A DNA stretch of 64,000 nt from CAWHBO01 sp963827735 (GTDB lineage Bacteria; Patescibacteriota; Patescibacteriia; Patescibacteriales; UBA12075): assembly GCA_963827735.1 (NCBI GenBank), contig CAWHBO010000008.1, forward strand, positions 1 to 64,000, read 5' to 3'. Every line of letters starts with the position of its first letter. Position 1 is the first letter of the stretch. Shown here piece by piece: positions 56,980 to 64,000 of the stretch. A program made the translations under genes and the position numbers. The notes under the pieces were generated by a model, which saw only the letters and a list, made by a program, of their open reading frames with translations, did no database searches and was not told the origin of the DNA.

Positions 56980-59238
56980 TTACTGCATGATAATCCGCAC
57001 GCCTTGCGGAGCGGCCGGCCCAATCGACTGAGCGGTTGTCGTTATGGTGATTTCAGTATAATTTTCCGATACATAAGAACCAGCAGTTGAGAAAATACGA
57101 TAGGTGTAAGTCGTGCTTGGCTCCAAACCGGATTCGTTAAAATATAAGGTAGCGATATTACCGCCCTGCAACCAATCATCGCCGGATTTCTTGGCAATGT
57201 TGTAGCCGGTAGCATAAGGAGCCGCATTCCAATTCACCTGCAGACTGCTTGTTGTTACGTTTGACGAAACAGCATTGGCCGGCGGCGACAGGCAAGGCGC
57301 GAATTCAAAGTAAACTCGTCCGAAATTGTTACCGTTCAGAATGACTTGAACAGACCAAGAGCCGTAATCGGCGCTGTTGCTTAAATCAAGATCCTGATAA
57401 AACCACCACTGGCTTCCGTAATCCAGCCAAATCTCGCTGTTTTCTTCCAGATACAGATCGCCGTTTGGCTTATACCACCGCCAGACTGACGGCAAGGCTC
57501 CGGGAATACTGACTTGGTTCAAGCGGACAAAGACCGTCGGATGACTGCCTCCGCGGCAATAAATGTTCTGATGAATGGGATTGCTGTTCAAGCTGGCCGC
57601 GCCGGAAAAGGGCTCAACATATTCGGAAGCGTACATCTCAACAAAATTGAAATCTACCGGATATGTAATCACTTCAGCCGGAGTGGTCAGCGACAAAACA
57701 TTGCTGAAACCGGATTCTTCTGCGCCGTCAATGGCCGTTGCTTTGAAAGTATAGGCCGTGTTCGGACTGAGTCCGGTTACGGTGTAAGTTCTCTGGCTCA
57801 CGGTTTGAATTTTGGCACTGCCCTGATAAACACCCCAGGTAAAACCGGTATCATCGGTATTGATGCCTTTATCCCAAAGCAAGGTGACACTGCTTGATGT
57901 TAAATTGTTGAAGCGCAGGTTGCTGGGTTCAAACAGTCCGCCTCCGGAAAACTGATGGTTGCCTTCGGTGATCTGGACAGTCAGGCCCCAGCCGCTTTTT
58001 CTGGTTCCGTTTGAATTGTGGAGGACAAAATTGTAGGTTCCTGCCTTGGTGAAGTATATGCCGGTTGAACCGTTGGCAATCGGATGATTGGCCAATGGCC
58101 AGGGCTTGTCATATGAATGCTCCAACAAACCTGTATGCCAGCTGTCAATCACATAAATCTGATCGCCTTCCTCTGGACAAACGCCGGCACAGCTTTCGGC
58201 GTAAATTTCATACTCGCCAATCGGAATATGCTCGGCCGCAGACAGGCCTGGTTTCCAAACCAAAGTTCTTCTTTCATTGTTATAGTTGATGCCAGTTGCT
58301 AAACGGCGCTTGAATTTTTGCGCCGTAACATAATCACCGGGCTGAATTGATTCGCCGCTTAAATCATACGGGCTGTTAGCGTAAACTCTGGATATCTCTT
58401 CGGTAAAATTCACGCCATACTTATACGGGCCGTCATCGCTCATGTACAGGCTGCGAATGGCGCCTTTCAGCAAACGCACTTCTGGCACGCTTTCCAGATC
58501 ATTTAAAACAAGGGCATACCACTCATTCGTATCAGGATTATAAAAATCCTGGATCCAGACCGAGAAATTCTGATCTGCCGCTCCCTTGTACTCGTGGACG
58601 AATACGCCGCCGCCGTTGTCTTTGGGATAGCCGATGATGCTTTTGTGCCGGTTGTAGGTCAACAAAAATGCATCAAGCACTTTCTTGTTTTGCGAACCTA
58701 CTGTGTAGTCTGTTCGACCATCCGCATATACACCGACCGGGTAGATGAAACCGATGAGGCCATTATTAAACGATGAACTTGAATAATCATACTCATGCTT
58801 TCCGTTCCATGTGTCATAACCCATTTCACTGACATGAAAAAAATTATTTCTTGGATTGCTATCACCATCAGGGATGACATACTCAATATAAGCAACATGG
58901 CCAACATTTCTGTACTCGCCGTTTATTGTCATCCAGTAATTAAACACTACAATTGATCCTTGAACCGGGATATTGCCTACGGCAAAACCCATGTTAGCCG
59001 AATTTTGATACCAATCAACCGCATCTGAGGTACCATTTAAATTTTCAAGATCTGGACGTTTATACCTTGCCCACCAAACACAATTTCCGCAAAGATTATT
59101 AACACAATAGCAAGTATAATCATTTCCTGGCGATGTGAAGCAATTACTATTATTACTATCACAACACTCTTCATCTCCCGCCCAACAAATACCACAAACA
59201 ATAAACAAACTTAAAATTAACACAACGACTGTTTTCAT
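56980..59238 (-). CDS. Secreted CHAP-domain (cell-wall hydrolase type) protein with LGFP-like and fibronectin domains
   Basis: 752 residues. Signal peptide MKTVVVLILSLFIVCGICWA. A Cys-rich start leads to a CHAP domain (~25-170) with the catalytic Cys in NLCGNCVWWARY (Cys53) and His in NVGHVAYIEY (His114). A region resembling LGFP-type wall-binding repeats follows (~185-290: AFLLTYNRHKSIIGYPKDNGGG, VFVHEYKG). A lectin- or PPC-like beta domain, a fibronectin-III domain (~430-515), another beta domain and a second fibronectin-III domain (~650-740) close it. AAGGAGGT lies six bases before ATG 59238. Likely peptidoglycan amidase/endopeptidase for self-remodelling or attack on neighbours; which one is not decided. 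Confidence 0.82.
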   Translation of the reverse strand: MKTVVVLILSLFIVCGICWAGDEECCDSNNSNCFTSPGNDYTCYCVNNLCGNCVWWARYKRPDLENLNGTSDAVDWYQNSANMGFAVGNIPVQGSIVVFNYWMTINGEYRNVGHVAYIEYVIPDGDSNPRNNFFHVSEMGYDTWNGKHEYDYSSSSFNNGLIGFIYPVGVYADGRTDYTVGSQNKKVLDAFLLTYNRHKSIIGYPKDNGGGVFVHEYKGAADQNFSVWIQDFYNPDTNEWYALVLNDLESVPEVRLLKGAIRSLYMSDDGPYKYGVNFTEEISRVYANSPYDLSGESIQPGDYVTAQKFKRRLATGINYNNERRTLVWKPGLSAAEHIPIGEYEIYAESCAGVCPEEGDQIYVIDSWHTGLLEHSYDKPWPLANHPIANGSTGIYFTKAGTYNFVLHNSNGTRKSGWGLTVQITEGNHQFSGGGLFEPSNLRFNNLTSSSVTLLWDKGINTDDTGFTWGVYQGSAKIQTVSQRTYTVTGLSPNTAYTFKATAIDGAEESGFSNVLSLTTPAEVITYPVDFNFVEMYASEYVEPFSGAASLNSNPIHQNIYCRGGSHPTVFVRLNQVSIPGALPSVWRWYKPNGDLYLEENSEIWLDYGSQWWFYQDLDLSNSADYGSWSVQVILNGNNFGRVYFEFAPCLSPPANAVSSNVTTSSLQVNWNAAPYATGYNIAKKSGDDWLQGGNIATLYFNESGLEPSTTYTYRIFSTAGSYVSENYTEITITTTAQSIGPAAPQGVRIIMQ

Positions 59239-59346
59239 TTTTTACCTCCTTAGCTTTTTATGGGTTTTTAATAACTACAATCCTTTTACTTATCACACTC
59301 TTACTGAGTAATCATCTCATTTAATTTTCAACGAACAATTTAATAT

Positions 59347-59973
59347 TTATTTTAATAATTCAATCGTATTTATAATTCCTTGTATAGTAACCAAATCCCA
59401 GTCATTAATATTTTTATCCATATTATCAATACCGCGATATGATATCAATAAATTATTATTTAAATAAAATAAATAATTTCTTCTTTCAAGCTCGACAACA
59501 GAATATGCAAAATTGGTGTTTGTGTTGTCAATTACTATATTATCTAAAACAATGCCATTTAATTTAGTAATATTTTCTATAGTAGGTATGCTATCACTAA
59601 TTTTTATAAAAATAACCGCTTTTTTATTACTAATCAACAATAAATTTTCTTCTTTTCCCAGATACGTCTGCTTCTTTTCCATTATATCCCAGCTATTAGG
59701 AATTGCTAACCTAATTTTAAATTTAGTATATTCATGGTTCTGCCAATTTGTCTTGTCAATTTTCATTGCCTCGTTTCTTGCATTTTTTATCTTATTTTTT
59801 ATTGCCTCAATTTCTTCCTTATTTTGCCATTGTTGATTTTGATTATACTGCCCCTGATTCTTGACTTGACCACTCACTGTTATCTGATTATTTATAGCTT
59901 TTTTTTGGCACCCTGAAACAATCACGAGCGTAGTCAGTAAAATAATTATAAATATCAATTGTTTTTTAAACAT
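59347..59973 (-). CDS. Small lipoprotein, paralogue of the next gene
   Basis: 208 residues. The signal peptide starts MFKKQLIFIIILL and ends at lipobox VSGC, followed by QKKA. An Asn/Gln-rich linker (QGQYNQNQQWQNKEE) precedes a ~145-residue domain: FKIRLAIPNSWDIMEKKQTY, NLLLISNKKAVIFIKISDSIP, then a closing FYLNNNLLISYRGIDN. The alternating pattern resembles PsbP- or DUF-type small extracytoplasmic lipoproteins, but no family is certain. It lies 27 bases after the paralogue at 60,001 and shares its MFKKQ...SGCQKK start. Confidence 0.6.
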   Translation of the reverse strand: MFKKQLIFIIILLTTLVIVSGCQKKAINNQITVSGQVKNQGQYNQNQQWQNKEEIEAIKNKIKNARNEAMKIDKTNWQNHEYTKFKIRLAIPNSWDIMEKKQTYLGKEENLLLISNKKAVIFIKISDSIPTIENITKLNGIVLDNIVIDNTNTNFAYSVVELERRNYLFYLNNNLLISYRGIDNMDKNINDWDLVTIQGIINTIELLK

Positions 59974-60000
59974 AATTTTGAGTCTAGAATCTAATGCAAA

Positions 60001-60600
60001 TTATAATTTTATACTTTCAATAATCTTGTTTACTCTCATTTTTTCACTTTCAACAACATCGGTTATATCAACATTATAATCCAAATTCACTGGATAATAA
60101 TATATTTTATAGCTTCCATTATTTGTTTTAAAATAATAAGAATACCAATATCTTCTCATGCTATCATTTTTTGTTGCTAAAAATGATTTATAATTATTAA
60201 TTGATATATTATTTATAATTTTGTTGCTATCGTTTAAATTCTTCATTGTGGTACTGCTGATAGTTTCTGGTAATTTATTGATAAATAAGACTGTATCTTT
60301 GTCATTAATCATTAGATAATGCTCTTCACCTCCGTTTGTTATATCCTTGTTTGTTCTAATTTGCCAGTTTGCAGGATATTTAAATTCTAGATTAAAAATT
60401 TTATCTTTATACGTTTTCCAATTACTCATATCAATATTTTCAGTGCTCGTAGACATATCTTCCGTTGTAGAAGCAATATTATTATTTGAAATTTTGTTTT
60501 CTATTTGATTGCTAACAATAACTGGTTTTTTTTGACAACCCGAAAAAACCGCCATTGCTACCAATAAAATTATGAAAAAAATATTTTGTTTTTTGAACAT
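60001..60600 (-). CDS. Small lipoprotein, paralogue of the previous gene
   Basis: 199 residues. Signal MFKKQNIFFIILLVAMAVF with lipobox FSGC, then QKKPV. A Ser/Thr/Asn-rich linker with Asn-rich runs (KISNNNIASTTEDMSTSTE) is followed by LEFKYPANWQIRTNKDI, HYLMINDKDTVLFINKLPE and RYWYSYYFKTNNGSYKIYYY. The YPANWQI segment is typical of PsbP-like lipoproteins. The pair with 59,347 suggests a recent duplication. Membrane-surface role unknown. Confidence 0.6.
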   Translation of the reverse strand: MFKKQNIFFIILLVAMAVFSGCQKKPVIVSNQIENKISNNNIASTTEDMSTSTENIDMSNWKTYKDKIFNLEFKYPANWQIRTNKDITNGGEEHYLMINDKDTVLFINKLPETISSTTMKNLNDSNKIINNISINNYKSFLATKNDSMRRYWYSYYFKTNNGSYKIYYYPVNLDYNVDITDVVESEKMRVNKIIESIKL

Positions 60601-60688
60601 AAATTTTTTATCTATAATGCATTGTTATCGTATGATATTATTTAATATTTGTCAAAATATGTAAAGCGCGTGAAAAGCGCTAAATAAC

Positions 60689-60719
60689 AAATGAGCCCAG
60701 TTTAAAACTGGGCTCATTT
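60689..60719 (-). terminator. Perfect terminator after the O-antigen-ligase/TPR gene
   Basis: AAATGAGCCCAG and CTGGGCTCATTT, loop TTTAAAA, with A/T runs on both sides. It lies 18 bases past the stop at 60,737 and just upstream of the lipoprotein pair. Confidence 0.9.
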
Positions 60720-60736
60720 TATCTTATGTAATTTTT

Positions 60737-63169
60737 TTACTTCAAAATATCACTAAACTGCTTCCTGACCGCTTCCTGTGTTGCCGTATCAGTCACGGTT
60801 TCCAAAAGGCTGTTAACCATCAACTTGGCATTGTCGGACTCCCCCGTCTTCTGATAGAGCACCGCGAGCGAATACTTGGCGTTGGCATGATTCGGATTGG
60901 CAATCAAAATGCTCAGGAAAAGCTGTTCCGCGGCCGCCAGATCGGAATTTTTGGAAACCACCGCTCCGGCTTTCTGATTTGGCTCCACGCTTACGACATC
61001 AGTCGTGGACGCGCCGTCCGGATTGATGTCCGCTTCCGCAATCTGCTGGGAGGCGGTCTGGCTCAAATTCGGCTGCTGGACCCCGCGGTTAAAGAACATT
61101 CTTCCCAGTTCAAAACGGTAATCAAGATTATCGCTGGCAACCAGATTCGCTTTTTTGAGCTGTTCAATCGCGTCATCCAGCGTCCCGAGCTTCTCGCCGG
61201 CGATCGCTTTGCCGTAATAGGCGGCGGCCAGATCGCTTTTCTTTTCAATGGCTTTATCGTAATTCTTCACGGCTTCGCCGATGTTGAATTTCTTTTCAGT
61301 GTCAGCGGTTTCCGCGTTGGCTTTGGCCATGTCAACCAGCGCGATGCGCAAGTACGGAGTCGGATTCTGCGGATCAAGCTCTGCCACCTTGTTGTACAGC
61401 TGTTCCGCCCATTCCAGCGCGCCTCTCGTGTAAAAACTGGCGTTCTCATATATCAAGGCCAAAGATTCGTTGTTGGCGGCTTTGTTGCCGTTAAGATCAG
61501 CCGCTTTTTTGCCGGCTTCAATGGCTTTGCTCAAATTGCTTCCCACGACCGCCTGGTCGTTGGAACCGATGGCAGACTGGTTGGCCAAGGCCATGTAGCT
61601 GTTGGCCAGGCTTAAGTAATATGAATCCTGATAAGGGGCAAGCGTGATCGCTTTGTTAAGCAGAGCGACTTTGTCCTCAATTTTCTCGGCGGCCATGGCG
61701 CTCTTGGCATACGTATCAGCCATATACATTTTAAGCCCCATCGTGAACAGAACCACGACGCCGGCGCTCACGCAGAGGAAAATCGCTGACAAAGCCAGCG
61801 CGTATTTCGCGGAAGAGCGGAAAGACAGCTTCAGCTCCTTAAACTTTTCCGGATACATGATGAGCGACGCTGAAACCGCCAGCACGGAAATCATGACGGC
61901 CATAAGCACAAGCGAGTTGTTCTGAGAAAACAGGACGGAAAAAAGGATGATGGAAATGAAAGATGCAAACAACCCAAGCAACATGGAATCAATCCCTTCT
62001 TCCTTGGTTTTCATGAGAGTTAAAAATGCGATTGACAATGCGATCAAAATCAAGATGGCGACTGCCAAAAATCCCAGAACCCCGACGGTTGCCAAAAGTT
62101 CAAAGACTGCGCCGCTCGCGGCATCAAAACGGATGTTCCAAAGCGGAGACGCATTGAAGCTCTGGCTCTTGTATTTTGAAAAATCATAATAGAAAGTGGA
62201 GGGACCGGTTCCAAAGATGGGACTATGCATGATCGTCGCTTTGGCGATATCCCAAGACGCGCCGCGGGAAAGGCTTACTTCCGCCGGCAGTTTCAAGTCA
62301 ATCAGATTAAAATTTCCGATTACCAAAAAAATGATGAGCAAGAGGAACCCGGCCAAAGGAATCAGCAGATTGTTCGTGCTGATCTTGATGATCTTGGCCA
62401 AAAAGAACATCAGCACAATCACCATTCCGACAATCAAGACTGGCCAGAATGTAAAACCGTTGAGCAGCGCTAAAATAACCAAGCAAACGACGGCCGCCAA
62501 GCCGACAATCGCTTTTACTGCAATCACGACTGCGCCGCTCTTTGCGCTTAACATCTTTTTGGTCTGAGAAGCGGCCACGACCAAAAGCGGAAAAATTGCC
62601 GCCAAAAACATCGTCAGTCCGGAAAGCGATCCCAAGGGGTTAAAACTCGCGCTTTTGGTCGCGTCCATCGGCAAAACGAATTTACCGTTAAGCTGAAGCA
62701 GAGAGTATAAAGCCAAAATGGAACTGGATGCCACCAATGACCAGAACATGATCTTTATTCTTTTGACATTCAGATTGTTGAGCACCAGATAGTAAAACAG
62801 TGAAAAAATGATCACAGCCACGAGGCTTTTGGAAGAATTTCCATAAGACCCCACCAGACTGTCTCTGCCGCTTACGGACAAGATGGTGGAGATGGCAAAA
62901 ACCACGATCGTCCCGAGTATCGGCAGATCAAGCGGCGTTCGTTTGATGTTAAGCTCGCCGGCGATGACGCCTTTGGTCACCCAAGCGACGACGCCGATGA
63001 GAACCAAGAAATAAAACGCCATCATTTTCTCAAACCCCAGGCCCTGAGCGGCCAATCCGGTAAAAAAGATGGGGCAAAGAAAAAATATCAGAGAGATCGC
63101 TCCGACAATGATGATGTCCAGCCCCTTGGTGGAAACATTTTTTTTCATGTTTACTTTAGCTTCTTCCAT
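60737..63169 (-). CDS. O-antigen ligase/polymerase-like membrane protein fused to TPR repeats
   Basis: 810 residues. About 12 hydrophobic spans (~15-470) include the Wzy/WaaL-type region RGASWDIAKATIMHSPIFGTGPSTFYYDFS in the large extracytoplasmic loop. The C-terminal ~330 residues are TPR-like: KIEDKVALLNKAITLAPYQDSYYLSLANSYM, LEWAEQLYNKVAELDPQNPTPYLRIALV, NYDKAIEKKSDLAAAYYGKAIA and AEQLFLSILIANPNHANAKYSLAVLYQKTG. Such fusions are common in Patescibacteria (my recollection). It likely joins or polymerises surface glycans or glycosylates surface proteins. The start may be ATG 63169 or ATG 63148 (MKKNVSTKG). Next to a GT1 glycosyltransferase. Confidence 0.82.
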   Translation of the reverse strand: MEEAKVNMKKNVSTKGLDIIIVGAISLIFFLCPIFFTGLAAQGLGFEKMMAFYFLVLIGVVAWVTKGVIAGELNIKRTPLDLPILGTIVVFAISTILSVSGRDSLVGSYGNSSKSLVAVIIFSLFYYLVLNNLNVKRIKIMFWSLVASSSILALYSLLQLNGKFVLPMDATKSASFNPLGSLSGLTMFLAAIFPLLVVAASQTKKMLSAKSGAVVIAVKAIVGLAAVVCLVILALLNGFTFWPVLIVGMVIVLMFFLAKIIKISTNNLLIPLAGFLLLIIFLVIGNFNLIDLKLPAEVSLSRGASWDIAKATIMHSPIFGTGPSTFYYDFSKYKSQSFNASPLWNIRFDAASGAVFELLATVGVLGFLAVAILILIALSIAFLTLMKTKEEGIDSMLLGLFASFISIILFSVLFSQNNSLVLMAVMISVLAVSASLIMYPEKFKELKLSFRSSAKYALALSAIFLCVSAGVVVLFTMGLKMYMADTYAKSAMAAEKIEDKVALLNKAITLAPYQDSYYLSLANSYMALANQSAIGSNDQAVVGSNLSKAIEAGKKAADLNGNKAANNESLALIYENASFYTRGALEWAEQLYNKVAELDPQNPTPYLRIALVDMAKANAETADTEKKFNIGEAVKNYDKAIEKKSDLAAAYYGKAIAGEKLGTLDDAIEQLKKANLVASDNLDYRFELGRMFFNRGVQQPNLSQTASQQIAEADINPDGASTTDVVSVEPNQKAGAVVSKNSDLAAAEQLFLSILIANPNHANAKYSLAVLYQKTGESDNAKLMVNSLLETVTDTATQEAVRKQFSDILK

Positions 63170-63241
63170 AAATTTATATATTTTTAATAAGTTTTTTATA
63201 CACTTAATATTATCAAAATCAAGAAAAAATGTCTAATAAAA

Positions 63242-64000
63242 TTACAAACTTTCAAATATTCTTAAATAGCTCTCAGCAGTTTTGGCCCAAGAAAATCCTA
63301 AAGCATATTTTTTCGCTTCTTTTAGCCTTTCTTTATCGTTATATTTCATATCAACTGCCACCTTTATGTTTTCTGCGATCTGATTGATTTTTAACGCATC
63401 AGAAAGCAAAGCCCACTTTCCCACAATTTCCGGTAAGCAAGAATTGGTAGAAGCCACAACCGGACAGCCGGAAGCCATCGCTTCCAATGGCGGGAATCCA
63501 AAACCTTCATAGAAAGAAACATACAGAAACGCTTCCGCCAAACCGTATAAATATTTTTTATCGCTCTTGTCAACATAACCGATGAATCTTATCTTATCTT
63601 TCACTGGAGATTTTTTATAAATATCATAAATATCTTTGTTCTTCCATCCCCTGCCGCCGGCAATCACAAATTCAATGTTGTCTTTTTCCTGATTATTTTT
63701 TAAGAACAATTTATAGGCTTTGATCATTCCTCCGATATTTTTTCTCGGCTCAACGGTTGATAAGGAAAATACGAATTTTTCCGGAAGCTTATATTTCTCT
63801 CTCAGCTCTTTTTCTTTGGTTAACCTTTCCGATTCGTCCGTTTCAAGGGAATATTCATTGCCCAAACCCAAAGGGATGACGCTGATTTTTTCCGGGTCTA
63901 TTTTACACAAATCCAGAATGTCGTTTTTCGTGCTCTCGCTTACCGCCACGATCCAATCCGCCCGCTCCATGATTTTTTTGGGATTTACGAAGCGATGCCA
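63242..64000 (-). CDS. GT1-family glycosyltransferase (5' part beyond the window)
   Basis: The frame is open to the window edge and reads in WHRFVNPKKIMERADWIVAVSESTKND, so no true start is inside. The GT-B C-terminal domain is clear: ISVIPLGLGNEY, FVFSLSTVEPRKNIGGMIKAY, FVIAGGRGWKNKDI, IRFIGYVDKSDKKYLYGLAEAFLYVS and YEGFGFPPLEAMASGCPVVAS, the donor-sugar-binding EGFG...LEAMA motif. Ends SYLRIFESL at 63,242. Transfers a sugar to a lipid-linked or surface glycan; donor unknown. Operon-like with the O-antigen-ligase/TPR gene 72 bases downstream. Confidence 0.88.
   Translation of the reverse strand, partial: WHRFVNPKKIMERADWIVAVSESTKNDILDLCKIDPEKISVIPLGLGNEYSLETDESERLTKEKELREKYKLPEKFVFSLSTVEPRKNIGGMIKAYKLFLKNNQEKDNIEFVIAGGRGWKNKDIYDIYKKSPVKDKIRFIGYVDKSDKKYLYGLAEAFLYVSFYEGFGFPPLEAMASGCPVVASTNSCLPEIVGKWALLSDALKINQIAENIKVAVDMKYNDKERLKEAKKYALGFSWAKTAESYLRIFESL

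Noticed and set aside
1..64000. tRNA, rRNA or prophage genes
   Set aside because: None seen on reading; a covariance-model tRNA scan could not be run here.

Overview
The window looks like two unrelated genomes joined at about 35,600. Positions 1 to ~35,600 are GC-rich. By gene content this part suggests a free-living heterotroph, plausibly Chloroflexota-like (inference): it has a BTAD/NB-ARC regulator, PPK2, SulP, a nucleoside-type BMP ABC system, and spacers made of short repeated words. Positions ~35,600 to 64,000 are clearly AT-richer and read like a Patescibacteria (CPR) genome (inference): SipW/TasA-like secreted proteins, very large Ig-repeat surface proteins, KVLG-type domains and an O-antigen-ligase/TPR fusion. 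The join falls inside two genes, an FtsX-type permease and a secreted protein, and truncates both. An assembly chimera is the simplest explanation. The GC-rich half also carries several dozen single-base frame changes, nearly all +1. The AT-rich half shows none, even across a 7.6-kb gene.

GC-rich half, left to right: the end of an unknown gene; a GltD-like flavoprotein/ferredoxin fusion; a GlgX-type debranching enzyme; PPK2; a P-type cation ATPase; a beta-propeller-type lipoprotein; a phasin-like protein; a SulP anion transporter; a DHA2 MFS exporter; a lipid-kinase-like protein; YqhA; 6-phosphofructokinase; and, on the minus strand, a SARP/BTAD-NB-ARC-TPR regulator. Next come three small proteins, two of them lipoproteins. 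A purine-salvage divergon follows: adenine deaminase (minus) faces a BMP lipoprotein, double-domain ABC ATPase and two-permease operon (plus). The shared promoter region holds a palindrome whose half-sites match the PurR/LacI-type box. After that come an acyl-CoA ligase and a MacB-like tripartite export set (ATPase, HlyD-type lipoprotein, FtsX permease).

AT-rich half, all genes on the minus strand. In transcription order: a GT1 glycosyltransferase (runs off the window end), an O-antigen-ligase/TPR protein, two paralogous lipoproteins, a CHAP-domain wall hydrolase-like protein, a lamin-tail-domain protein, a KVLG-domain protein and an SH3b-GH26-like protein. A tight three-gene unit follows: a processive GT2 synthase, a small two-TM protein, and a ~2,550-residue surface protein carrying a NodB deacetylase. 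This arrangement resembles pgaC-pgaD-pgaB logic. Last is a SipW/TasA-like cluster of two TasA/camelysin-like proteins, a SipW-type signal peptidase, a 999-residue SipW-signal protein and a truncated secreted protein. It is preceded by a consensus promoter, a structured leader with an intrinsic terminator, and two DnaA-box sequences. Together these genes suggest a cell-surface/matrix programme pairing a modified polysaccharide with SipW-processed protein fibres. No tRNA, rRNA, CRISPR array or transposase gene was seen.
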